NCBI GenBank assembly: GCA_034231615.1
Contig: CM067317.1
Span: 13,991,316-14,055,315 of the forward strand
Length of the DNA: 64,000 nt
Reading direction: 5' to 3'
Source: Meghimatium bilineatum
Lineage: Eukaryota; Mollusca; Gastropoda; Stylommatophora; Philomycidae
The notes beneath the pieces were generated by a model. The model did no database searches and was not told the DNA's origin. It saw only the letters and a program-made list of their open reading frames with translations. How positions within the stretch are numbered: position 1 is the first letter of the stretch; the number at the start of each line of letters is the position of its first letter. A program made the translations under genes and the position numbers. Shown here in pieces: positions 23,201 through 31,440 of this stretch.

Positions 23201-26200
23201 AGTGAAGCTAGTCAGTCCAGTCCGAACATTGGAGGGGCGGCCAATGTAAAATGCACGTAAAGGTAAATGCATGGCGAGAGACAAATATGTTTCATACAGA
23301 GTACAATGAAACAATGAAAGGGCAGAACGGCGCTAGAGGGCAGCGCGAACTGCAAATAGAAAGTGAAAAGTCCCTAGGAAAGGGAACTACAAGCTCCGTC
23401 AGCTCGAGACGGGCTTCTAGTTACCAGAGTTCCTAACAGGCAGAGACCCAGACCCATCCATCGGCGTTTGGTAAAGCAAAAGACCTAACCCAACTCTAAT
23501 GTCGAGCCTTCCTAAACCGGAAATATGCTTGCAAAGAGAAAGGGTTCTGTACCCGATGGGTGTAGGCAAGAAAGGGACAACGATGGTAGTCGTGGCCCAA
23601 CTCTACTGTCAAGCTTTCCTATACCGGAAGAACACTTGCAGAGAGAAAGGGTTCCGTACTCGATTCGCTCAGGCACAAAAGGGACAACGATTTAGCCCTG
23701 GCCCAACTCTACTGTCAGGTTTTCCTACACCGGAAATACACTTGAAGAGAGAAAGGGTTCAGTACCTGATGGGCTCAGGCGCTATTGGGACAAGGACGCT
23801 CAGCTCGAGAACGCCTTGCCCCCATACGCGTGGTGTGAGACTCGAACTTGGACAAGGGGTACACGATATCGGTGAATGACACCTCGGCTAAGAGGGCGAA
23901 AGAGCCAGTGTCCAACTCCTCTGTTGAGTTCTTCCCTTAAGGAACCAGGCTCACGGATGAGAAACGGTTCGGTACCCAATTGGCACAGGCACAGCACGTC
24001 CAATTACACGAGGCAAGTTCATAGACAGTGGAACACCTCGTTCGAGTTAGACGAGAGCAAAACATCGTCTGGGCGAAGAGTCTCCACTACGCGTGCCTGG
24101 AGACAGATATAGAGGCTGTCACAGGCTAAGGGTAGCCCACCCGAATTGTCAAGGCATGCCGAAATCGGATGTGCTAGGCCTACAAGGCGCATAACGGTGG
24201 CACAACGTAATCACGCTCCCGGCGGAAATCGCACGGATATCCGTGATGGTTACAATGGAGCGAACGAAAAACAAACAAACATATGCATTGATCAGTCAGG
24301 GCCAAGGCCAACACTGGCCAAGACCATACTATACTCATGGGGGGGGGGGCATTCTATCACTGGCCAAGACCATACTATACTTCTCATAAGGGGGGGGGCA
24401 TTCTATCATTGGCCAAGACCATACTATACTTCTCATGGGGGCATTCTATCAATAACTTATCTCCTCAACATTGCAGGAATAAATCAGATTTCCTTTAACA
24501 TGAAGACTTCTGAAGATGCATTGTGGAATGTTTTGTGAGAATCAATCTCTATCTCCAAGACATCTCAAGGTTACAGGAATTGTGACATAATCTGCCAGAA
24601 TAGAAGATTATCATCCATCAACCATGATGAGTTGGCATCATCCATGAGTCAGTATCATCTGTCAGCCATGATGAGTCACTATAATCTGTCAGGCATGATG
24701 AGTCAGTATCATCCATTTGCCATGATAAGTAAAAAAAAAACTAAAAAAAAACTGGCATTTACTAACCATCAAGAAAAATGCCAGGAGGACTATTTTATAC
24801 CATCAAAAATACGCCCAAGTGTTGTTGGGGTACAAAAGGAAAACTGACAATAGTGTCTCTGTTACCTGCCATGCATGTTGTAGGAGATTCATCTTCTTCT
24901 TCTTCTGCGTTTGTTTTCAAACTCCTGCAGATTAGCAGGATCTATTCTGGAGAATGGAATGCATTGTGTCATGGGTTACAGCATTGCTGTGATATCTGTG
25001 CCTTTTGGCTGATACATCAGACTTCAAAATGGCTTCGGATCACTCTGACCCTATATGGGATGGGACAACTAACTCCATACCATAACATCCTTAGTCGCCT
25101 CTTATGACATGCATGGAAGGTAAACAGTGCTGCTATTCTTTGCTCCCATCTCGGTGCCCCGGCGACACACGGGCAATTAGGAGGTTTTGAGGACTAAGGA
25201 GGTTTTGAGGGTGGCTTTGGCTGTCCCATCCTGTAATGAGCCCAAGTGATCCAGAAGCCATGCTGAAGTCGAATGTGTCGGATCGCAAAAAAGGCAGATA
25301 TCAGCCAAGTTGTAAACTGACACAATGCATTTCATTTTCCGCACTCTTCTGTGCACATTTTCAAACTTCTCCAGATTAGCAGTATGGTGCCCAGAGAATA
25401 GGATGGGCTGTCATTGTTTACATTTTAGTCATATCTGCACCTTTCAGTCTGCCACATCCAACTTCAGCATCGTTTCTGGGTCACTTTGACCCTCTATTGG
25501 ATGGGACAATTAAATCCACACTAAATAATTCTCAAGACTGCATCCTGCTAATATGCAGGAGTTTGAGAATGAATGCAGAAGAAGAAGAATACACAAATAA
25601 ACAGCTGAAAGTAAAACTAAACCATCTGATATAGAAAACATTAGTGACAAACTCATATTCCTTCACTAAATTCCGAATCAATCAGCTGTCAGTTACTTTT
25701 CTATTTCTATTCAGTCAGTTCCTCTTTTGCCAAGTTTGGCACATAGGGCGGATGTCATAGCTCTCTATGCCTGTAGGTCAGTTGCTAGAGAGCGCAGGTC
25801 TTGTGCATTTATGCCTGTTGATTTTAATATTTCTATTTCTATTTCTCTAATTCAAAAATGGGCAAACTTGATGGGTCAGCAAACTATATTCCAAAACATT
25901 GACCGCTCCTCCAATGCATCTGAATCCTACTGCCTGAGCCAGAATGCCTAGTGCCACTGTGTGTGGAGAGTGCTGCTGGCTGCATCGAGGTGTCAGAGAT
26001 ATTGCTTGCCTTTTGCAGTCAGTTTTCATTTCATCTACAGCCACCATATTCGTGAATCGATATGATCCCTAAATGTTTTGGCTAGGAACACAGCACGAGC
26101 CATCGTATTTCTGTTTTCATCAGGAGGTATTCTTAGAATCTTGGTTTTTTTTGCTAACCCTGGAAATCACTCACACACATGGCAATGTGAAACCCTCTGC

Positions 26201-27189
26201 ACACCATATTTGTGGCATAAGTAGTAATTTAGTGTGTTATGTTCTGTGGGTAGCTGAGAAATTTTCACCTTGATTGGATTTCAGTTTTATTGCAGTTATT
26301 ATCTATTATGAATCACCTGGAGAACTGATGTCAAGCATTATTTTTTCATTCATCTGGGTTGTCATGTTCCAACTTTCATTTTAGAATGGCCTTAATCATT
26401 GCTTTGGCTATCTCATATATATTTCATGTCTCACTGTTACAACACTCCACCTTCAATTCCTGAGATTTTGCAATTTGTTGCCTTCAATTTTTAGTTTTAA
26501 CCATATGTTCAGTATTCAGTTCTATGCGAATCATCTTGTCTTATGACAATAATATAGTAAATAAATTAATAATTCAACACTATTACTCAAACAATAATAG
26601 CGTAAAAATATTATTAATAAGTTCTTACGCATAGCACATACAGTACCATTGGTTTGTTTTGCTGTTTACATATTTACTGTTCATGATTGTTGTACAAAAT
26701 TAGCTACTGTGTGTTATGTGTATGCATCCTATTGGTTATGAAGTTTGACTGCAGTCTTACTTATTATCAATTGTCGAAAAATGTTTATTAAGAATTTAAT
26801 ACTATGACTCAAACAATTAAAAATATGGTAGCATATCCTATTCAGGATGTAGCCATCAACCCAGAATTTTTTGGCTGTAGTGATTTTCTAACCAATATGT
26901 TCAGTAGTTTGCCACTGTCTTCTGAACAGTCCAGATGCACAATTGCATGCAGCAGAGTTTGAACCCAGTACCTTGTCTGCCACAGACGAGCTCTGATCCA
27001 CGCCACCACAGAGATGGATGGTGTTCAAAGCCAGAGCCTAAAACTACTTGGTAAAAATATTATTAATAACTAAATACTATAATTCAAGCAAATGATTCAC
27101 TGCAAAAAGTCATATTAATAAATAAACAAAACTCACCCGCTATCACCAAGAATAATGACCTTCAATAGCACCTTCTTCCGGGATGCCAT
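17065..27189 (-). CDS. rab7: Rab7 small GTPase, four coding exons
   Basis: Rab7 is a Rab-family GTPase of late endosomes and lysosomes, governing late endosome maturation and lysosome fusion. The coding join on the minus strand is 27189-27137, 22070-21944, 19602-19384 and 17283-17065, giving 205 residues, close to the usual 207. All introns are GT-AG and phases match (GG/T splits the glycine before VGKT). Motifs in order: P-loop GDSGVGKT across exons 1-2, switch I TIGADF, WDTAGQE at the start of exon 3, NKID, ETSAK in exon 4, and a C-terminal CAC for double geranylgeranylation. [17 protein letters not shown] is diagnostic of Rab7 rather than other Rabs. The ATG follows AATTTGCA and starts [15 protein letters not shown], the family start. 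Introns of 5.1, 2.3 and 2.1 kb are swollen by repeats. No frameshift or lost residue is seen. Confidence 0.97.
17735..17865 (-). mobile_element. tRNA-derived SINE in Rab7 intron 3
   Basis: The minus strand has an A-box-like GCCGTGAGTTTAGAATGC, a B-box-like AGAGTTTGATCCCCGG, then GGTTTTTTCTGTCGGAGG and CACCCTGTACATGACGTGG. The body matches 40115-40228. Confidence 0.7.
18008..18292 (+). repeat. Repeat A copy, well preserved
   Basis: Contains the full A order: GTGTTGCCGGGC, CATGTCGTAAAAGGCGACTA, TGGGATGGAGTTGGCTGTCC, GTCGGATGTGTCAGGCCGAA, the CAGCAATGCTGTAAAACATG box, ACTACATCCTGCTAATCTGC and the terminal GAGTTTGAGAACGAACGC with AAAGAAGA. Confidence 0.9.
18666..18692. repeat. (TA)n microsatellite
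   Basis: Short TA tract within Rab7 intron 3. Confidence 0.85.
18700..19330 (+). mobile_element. RTE-like LINE RT C-terminus in Rab7 intron 3
   Basis: Sense to the plus strand, frames give [10 protein letters not shown], a broken [29 protein letters not shown] and [17 protein letters not shown]. This is the same RT C-terminal region as 1269-1870 with several frameshifts, lying antisense to Rab7. Confidence 0.75.
19384..19602 (-). CDS. rab7: Rab7 coding exon 3
   Basis: 73 whole codons. Starts [20 protein letters not shown] (switch II) and includes VLVFDVT and [20 protein letters not shown], then the NKID motif, ending ENRA. Acceptor TTTAATTCAG, donor GTAAGA. Confidence 0.97.
19785..20062 (+). 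repeat. Repeat A copy
   Basis: Diverged A: TTGTTGGGGCATGAAAGGGG, CAGGCATGTTGTAGAAGGTG, CCTATCCAATAGAGGGTG, AAGTCAGATGTGTCAGACC and the terminus GAGTTTGAGAATGAACGCAG. Confidence 0.85.
20695..20845 (+). repeat. Repeat B copy
   Basis: AAATTCCCACTGGATCTCTC, TTGTAGTAGGACATTGG, CTAGATTTCCAACAAGATG and TTTTATTTGAGCCAATGATC. Confidence 0.75.
20865..21060 (-). mobile_element. LINE endonuclease-RT linker fragment
   Basis: The minus strand reads [18 protein letters not shown], then [20 protein letters not shown]. An IPRG-like motif followed by a YxPFW-like motif is what follows the endonuclease domain in jockey/I-type LINEs. No other part of that element adjoins it. Confidence 0.5.
21235..21490 (+). 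mobile_element. LINE R5 C-terminal zinc-knuckle-like tail
   Basis: Plus-strand frames give [42 protein letters not shown] and [11 protein letters not shown] Cys..Cys..His..Cys tail following RNase H is typical of I/jockey-superfamily LINEs; the same region is at 57240-57440. Confidence 0.65.
21530..21665 (+). repeat. Repeat B copy
   Basis: TTCTCAAACTTCTGCTTC, TTTGTAGCAGGACAGCAG, ATCTCCAGCAGGGTGTCG and TTTATTTGTGTCAATGACCC. Confidence 0.75.
21772..21915 (-). repeat. Repeat B copy
   Basis: Inverse of B, with plus-strand ATCTGGACTACATGCTTCTG, GACCATTGTCTGGATATAAG, AGTGGGAGTTAGTGAAC and a GAAGAAGAAG tail. It lies 28 bases from Rab7 exon 2. Confidence 0.75.
21944..22070 (-). CDS. rab7: Rab7 coding exon 2
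   Basis: 127 bases, [20 protein letters not shown] through DRLVTMQ. Acceptor GCTTGATTTCAG, donor GTACGA. It supplies the catalytic P-loop Lys-Thr and switch I. Confidence 0.97.
22160..22740. other. Rab7 intron 1 sequence, unassigned
   Basis: A short TA tract at 22618-22632; otherwise no recognised element. Confidence 0.35.
22745..22938 (+). mobile_element. SINE body fragment (33172 family)
   Basis: TTCTTGTTTATAAATTGG, GGATTTTTTTAGGAGAACCC, GGATTATCTCTTGAAAC and TACATGCCATGAGCGGC align with the body of the tRNA-derived SINE at 33172-33405. The tRNA head is missing. Copy 1 of the 1.33-kb retroposon is inserted just downstream. Confidence 0.6.
22951..24280 (+). mobile_element. 1.33-kb non-autonomous retroposon, copy 1
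   Basis: Begins GGGGTGCAAAGGGAACGC and ends GAACGAAAAACAAACAAAC. A perfect 12-bp duplication ATATGCATTGAT flanks it (22939-22950, 24281-24292). It is about 97% identical by eye to 41439-42765, including the ends, and clearly richer in G+C than its surroundings. Inside are three to four imperfect ~105-bp tandem units between 23485 and 24000, a perfect palindrome CACGGATATCCGTG at 24232-24245, and a 3' part matching repeat A. The longest frames (61, 126 and 78 codons, plus strand) are not all kept intact in copy 2. No reverse transcriptase, transposase or inverted termini. Variable-length duplications plus an A-rich 3' end point to LINE-driven retroposition. Confidence 0.85.
23485..24000 (+). 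repeat. ~105-bp imperfect tandem units inside the 1.33-kb retroposon
   Basis: Three successive units start CCCAACTCTA(A/C)TGTC, then CCTA(A/T/C)ACCGGAA, GAGAGAAAGGGTT and a GTAC box. A fourth, more diverged unit starts TCCAACTCCTCTGTTGAG near 23907. Equivalent units exist in copy 2 at 41973-42480. Confidence 0.75.
24310..24455. repeat. ~45-bp tandem repeat with poly-G
   Basis: Three to four units of TGGCCAAGACCATACTATAC, followed by G runs of 5-10 and CATTCTATCA. Confidence 0.85.
24605..24735. repeat. 27-bp tandem repeat
   Basis: About four units of ATGATGAGTCAGTATCATC-type sequence; the frame reads MMSQYHLSA repeats. Confidence 0.8.
24818..24885 (+). repeat. Repeat A 5' fragment
   Basis: TGTTGTTGGGGTACAAAAGG to CCATGCATGTTGTAGGAG, the first ~70 bases of A, directly abutting an inverted A copy. 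Confidence 0.7.
24886..25170 (-). repeat. Repeat A copy, inverted next to the fragment at 24818
   Basis: Antisense A with its (GAA)n tail read as TTCTTCTTCTTC at 24891-24905, then CAAACTCCTGCAGATTAGCA and, at the far end, CTTAGTCGCCTCTTATGACA. Confidence 0.85.
25173..25592. repeat. Compound of repeat A pieces in alternating orientation
   Basis: Plus-oriented A from 25173 to about 25352, an inverted A segment at 25353-25520 (TTTCAAACTTCTCCAGATTA through TGACCCTCTATTGGATGGG), then a plus-oriented terminus at 25535-25592 (CATCCTGCTAATATGCAGG, GAGTTTGAGAATGAATGC, AGAAGAAGAAG). Confidence 0.7.
25715..25960 (-). mobile_element. Possible LINE C-terminal scrap
   Basis: The minus strand has a short [12 protein letters not shown] end resembling the last residues of R4-type proteins (SALCTIFGIEG). 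A T/A-rich TTTCTA repeat follows. Weak. Confidence 0.3.
26060..26840. other. Rab7 intron 1 sequence, unassigned
   Basis: No gene or clear element seen. Confidence 0.35.
26845..27012 (-). mobile_element. tRNA-derived SINE
   Basis: The minus strand has an A-box-like GTGGTGGCGTGGATCAGAGC and a B-box-like ACTGGGTTCAAACTC, followed by a body shared with 13640-13805 and 50380-50530. Confidence 0.65.
27137..27189 (-). CDS. rab7: Rab7 coding exon 1
   Basis: 53 bases encoding [17 protein letters not shown] plus the first two bases of the P-loop glycine codon. Donor GTGAGT. The exon probably starts at 27247, after a TTTTTAAAG acceptor preceded by a pyrimidine-rich tract, giving 58 bases of 5' untranslated sequence. 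Confidence 0.96.
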
Positions 27190-27485
27190 TGCAAATTTGT
27201 GTATAGACCTTTCTCGTCAGATTCAAACTTAAACAGCTTGCTTCGTTCTTTAAAAATGATGAAGAAACAAAAATGTAATGTTTACAACTGTGCGAATAAT
27301 ATGAAAATTACTGACCTTTTAATGAGTAATACAGATCTTTTAATCTTTTAACAGAGATAGTTTCCTGCAGGATCACAAAGTGATTGTCTTGTGCATACAT
27401 TGTCAGCCATCAATTTTTATTTTGTATTTAAGCAATGCCCAGACTCAGGATATTGATATCTCCTTATAATAATACCATAATAAAA

Positions 27486-27598
27486 CCCATCAGGGTTGTA
27501 GGGGTATCACATCAGGGTTGTAGAGGTATCACATCAGGGTTTTAGGGGTGTCACATCAGGAGGGGTGTCACATCAGGGTTGTAGGGGTGTCACATTGA
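27486..27598. repeat. 22-bp tandem repeat
   Basis: About five units of ACATCAGGGTTGTAGGGGTG, one shortened. Confidence 0.85.
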
Positions 27599-27943
27599 GA
27601 CATCTGATGCAGAAAGATGTCCACACATCTCTATCCTCTACCATCATGATGAGTTTGGAAACTTCACACCTTGTCAAGTCCTTGATATTATCCAGCCTTT
27701 TCTTCTTCTGGGCAATTCTTCTTCCACCCTCCACCCATCATGTCATCAATGAATGTCTCATCATGGGCCTGTATAACTCCTTATAACTTATCCAGGAATA
27801 GTATTGATGATGATGGAATATGTAACCATTCTCTAGTTCTCATAACTCTTGTAACAGATATTCAGACACCATACCATCAGAACGACACCAGAATTATCTA
27901 TCTGTAGTTTGTTCAACATATGCCACCTACGTATTGAGCATGT

Positions 27944-28200
27944 GTGTTTTCCAAGCCAAAAGGGGGAGCAAAGAATAACAACTTCCATGTATGATGTAAG
28001 AGGCAACTAAGGATGTTTTGTGGTGGAGTTGGCTGTCCCATCACATGTATGGGTCAAAGTTACCCAGCAACCATACTTAAGTCGGATATGTCAGGTCGAA
28101 AAGCACAGATATCACACCTACGCTGTAAACCATGACACACATTTTATTTTCTGGACTAATTCTGCCAATCTGCCAGAATCTGAGAATTATCGCAAAAGTG
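27944..28200 (+). repeat. Repeat A copy
   Basis: Diverged: CCAAAAGGGGGAGCAAAGAA, GGTGGAGTTGGCTGTCCC, AAGTCGGATATGTCAGGTC, ACGCTGTAAACCATGACAC and CAATCTGCCAGAATCTGAG. Confidence 0.8.
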
Positions 28201-28609
28201 GCCACCTAAGTATCCTGTGACCTATTCGTCCTGAAAATTATTTCTTATCATTATTATTGTGATGGAAGAAACCGTTTTTACCCTGTTTTATAGCTATTAC
28301 CCTACACAAAAACCATAAATATTCAAAAACAGAAATAAAAGTCATAATACTGTGAATTCAAATCTCAGACATGCTACAGAGAAGCCATCCTAAGTAAGCA
28401 ACATAATTAGTAATACCCAAATAATTTTTATCTCCACAATGGTCTGTATTCCATCGCATCCAAATATATTTATAATTATCTATAGAAATGGAAGATTTTT
28501 ATTGTCTTACCAGTATGGCTGGTGGTTGTAAATAGTGGCTTGTCAGAGACAATGAATTAATGAATAAACACAATTTCAATCACTCTCAAACTCCTGTAGA
28601 TTGCCCCCC

Positions 28610-28619
28610 CCCCCAACAT
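28610..28619. repeat. Poly-C tract
   Basis: A short run of C after CTCCTGTAGATTG, part of a fragmentary repeat A 3' end in antisense. Confidence 0.6.
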
Positions 28620-28727
28620 ATAGACAATGAATTAACTTAAATTATCCTTTCTGCAGCTCAGAATTATCTAAAGAAATTTTTATCTGTAATAGATCCAAGG
28701 CGAATAATAATAAATACCACATGTATG

Positions 28728-28992
28728 TTGCTACGGCCCAAAAGTGGAATAATTACAGTAACCTGCCATACATGTTGTAAGAGATGACTAGGGAGGTTTT
28801 GGGAGTGGAATTGGCTGTTGCATCACACAGAGGGTCAAAGTGACCCAGATGCTATTCTGATGTCAGATATGCAGGCTGAAAGGTGCAGATATTGAAGCAA
28901 AGCTGTAAACCATGACATAAGACACTTCATTCTCCAGACTACATCCTGTTGATCTGCAGGAGTTTGAGAATGAACACAAATGAAGGATAACA
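28728..28992 (+). repeat. Repeat A copy
   Basis: TGTTGCTACGGCCCAAAAG, CATGTTGTAAGAGATGACTA, GGAATTGGCTGTTGCATC, GCTGTAAACCATGACATAAG, ACTACATCCTGTTGATCTGC and GAGTTTGAGAATGAACACAA. Confidence 0.85.
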
Positions 28993-28999
28993 AATAAAA

Positions 29000-29400
29000 A
29001 AGGTTGACTTCTTGGAATTAGCAGATCGAGAAAGCAAAGAAATTAAGACATCTCATATCATGAATCAAAAGATATAATTTCAACAGAATTGAACAGTGGA
29101 AGCAGATGCATTCAACTCAACAGAATTGAACAGTGGAAGCTGATGCATTCAACTCAACAGAATTGAACAGTGGAAGCAGATGCATTCAACTCAACAGAAT
29201 TGAACAGTGGAAGCAGATGCATTCAACTCAACAGAATTGAACAGTGGAAGCTGATGCATTCAACTATAAATCCCAAAGATCATGCTTACTTCATGCCACA
29301 AAAACAACTATTACCTTGAGACTGAAAAGAACAACAGACTGAGAAGACACATGTAGAGAAAGCTTAAATTGATGTAGCTGAGACATGTACACTTTTTAAA
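29000..29400 (+). mobile_element. LINE R1 C-terminal fragment containing a tandem expansion
   Basis: Downstream of the array, 29229-29370 reads TGGAAGCTGATGCATTCAAC, AAAACAACTATTACCTTGAG and CAACAGACTGAGAAGACACA, collinear with R1 at 52494-52610 (KKWKQMH...EQTIIFRLRTGHNRLRSHM). The segment is non-coding now because of frame changes. Confidence 0.75.
29081..29265. repeat. 37-bp tandem repeat, 5 copies, derived from LINE R1 coding sequence
   Basis: Units of 37 bp (ACAGAATTGAACAGTGGAAG, CAGATGCATTCAACTCA) beginning at 29081, 29118, 29155, 29192 and 29229. The unit contains the R1 TGGAAGCAGATGCA segment, so it arose by local amplification of the LINE fragment. Confidence 0.9.
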
Positions 29401-29799
29401 GAAATACGGATAATAGCATCACACATAATTATTGCAATAGGCCAGGAACAAAAAAAAAGTCCAGACCATGAAGAAACTTGCAAATTCCCTTGTGCAATTT
29501 TTCTTCATAGTGCTCACTTTTTTCATTCCTGACCCTATTGTACTAATTTTGCATGATACATCATTATCCATCTATCTTGTGGCAGTTTGCCAGTTCGATA
29601 CATATTTTCAATACCATTTTATGCTAATCTTGGTTTCTTTCTATTATTGTGTCATCATTGTTCTGAAAAATGCAGTATATTGAAACATACATTTCTATTC
29701 TCCTTATTACTCTTTACTATTATTACTGTCATTATTGTTTTTATTATTATTAGCAATTTTCTGAAAGGCAACATTTCAAAAGTTGAAAGACATTCTATA

Positions 29800-29960
29800 T
29801 AATATATCTTAGTCAATTGATAAGAGAGTTCTTAGAAGCTATATAAAAGCAATACTGATGTATGGAAGTGAATCTTTGAACGTCAACAGAATAATACAAA
29901 ATTATATAGAGGCACAAAGATGTGGTTCTATAGAAGGATGTTCAGAACCCCAAGTTCACC
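29800..29960 (+). mobile_element. RTE-like LINE scrap
   Basis: Frames give KRVLRSYIKAILMYGSE and AQRCGSIEGC, matching the RT C-terminal RVLRCYIEPILFMD region at 1510-1560 (minus). Confidence 0.55.
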
Positions 29961-30069
29961 ATGTAATCAAACCAAGATTTTCTTTGTTGCTTCATCTCCT
30001 TCCACTATCAATTGTTCAATGCAAAATAGCTTTAGAAATCGGACCATGTCTTGTTACATGTCCAAACCA

Positions 30070-30310
30070 AGTAAGCTTGATTCTTGATTAGGAACAAGAG
30101 TCACGGCACTGGGGGCATTCCTATATATGCTCTGCTTGCCTTTCCATCAGCCAAGCTCAGTGTTCCAGTCAGTTGCTGATTACACGGTCTTCTGATCTTT
30201 CCAGAGAGGGAGCACTTTCTCCCATTGTCTCTAGTCACTCCTATTTCTACCGTTCTCTGAATATGTAAATTGTCTCATTCGACATCCTCCTCATCTTCTC
30301 GTAGATCAAG
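30070..30310 (-). mobile_element. LINE R2 3' fragment
   Basis: CTTGATTAGGAACAAGAG, GGGGGCATTCCTATA, AGTTGCTGATTACACGGTC and TCTCTGAATATGTAAATTG run parallel to 3900-4130 and 43905-44110, diverged. Confidence 0.6.
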
Positions 30311-30394
30311 TAAGCTTATGCTGTTTCACGACTGTCAAAGGTGGCTCCTGACAACTTGCAAGTGTGACTGGTTTCAAACAAATATATTTCTTCT

Positions 30395-30552
30395 TCTTCA
30401 GGGTTCATTCTCAAACTCCCATTGGATCTCTCTTGCAGCAAGAGAATGACCCTACTAGATTTCCAGCAGGATATAGTCGAGAGAATGGAAATGCATCGTG
30501 TCACTGTTTTATTTTCGCCAATGGCCTGACACATCCGTCTTTGATGGAAACA
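30395..30552 (+). repeat. Repeat B copy, well preserved
   Basis: GGGTTCATTCTCAAACTCCC, TTGGATCTCTCTTGCAGC, CTACTAGATTTCCAGCAGG, GTGTCACTGTTTTATTTTCG and CCTGACACATCCGTCTTTG, in the B order. Confidence 0.9.
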
Positions 30553-30559
30553 AATATAT

Positions 30560-31000
30560 TTGTCTTATTATGAGATATATTATGTTCTACATAATGTATT
30601 TTAACAAGTGTCTGAGCACTTATATTAAAAAAAACTTGAATCTTTCTGTGTTGGCATTTCATGTCCATCAGTACAATAGAATAGTTAGAACTAATGATCT
30701 GAATATAGTTTGATCTTTACTGTAATATTGACCTTACATTAATAAATTCTATTCGGCCTTGCCATGGCAGTCACCATCATTAAAAATAGTATCTTGATCT
30801 CAATGTCCCGAATACATCATCATGTATTTGGGACATGAGGTATTTGAATGTGGTGACTTTGTTTGTGACCATTGAGCTGAATGTTCATAGGAACTGTTTT
30901 ATATTACTGTCACCAAAATCTTGCATTTCCTAAGCTATATTTCTTCTAAAGTCTTACACTTTGAGGTGAATTCCTGGAGTTCAAATTCACAATCAGCCTA
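30560..31000. other. Unassigned sequence
   Basis: Nothing recognised. Confidence 0.35.
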
Positions 31001-31009
31001 AAGATTGAT

Positions 31010-31440
31010 ATTCTTCTTCTTCTTCTTCTTCTTAGAGTTCATTCTCAAATTCTTTCTTTATTTTTAACATTGCCTATCACCAGGTGGTTTGTGATCCACT
31101 CTTGCCGTTAAGCGTAGGGGTGATTGGAGTTCGAGCTTGCGTTCTATCGCCAGATGTGTGGCCTTGGCTGTGCTATGACCGTGTCTGTACAGGATGTCCC
31201 TGACGTTTTCTATCCATCTTTTCCGTGGTCTTCCTCTGGCTTTGTACCCTGATCTCATTTGGTTATATGCTTGTACAGGCAACATTTCGTGATGCATTCT
31301 CATAATGTGGCCAAACCACTTGATCTGTTCTCTCTCTATGTAATCTGTACAAGATATTATATCTATTCTTTCCCTGATATATTCATTTCGCAATCTATCA
31401 AGCCTGGTGTCCCCGGCAGCTTTAACATTGATAGAATTTT
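31010..31440 (-). mobile_element. LINE R6 3' end with (GAA)n tail
   Basis: The minus strand reads RLDRLRNEYIRERIDIISC, IEREQIKWFGHIMRMHHE and ARGRPRKRWIENVRDILYRH in one open frame of 109 codons, the RT C-terminus of a non-LTR element, then a short 3' untranslated region. It ends AATTTGAGAATGAACTCT and (AAG)n at 31034-31010. That end is nearly the terminus of repeats A and B, making R6 a candidate partner for them. Confidence 0.8.

Noticed and set aside
23499..23879. 126-codon frame in the 1.33-kb retroposon as a protein
   Set aside because: It spans the tandem units and is shifted by indels in copy 2; no recognisable domain.
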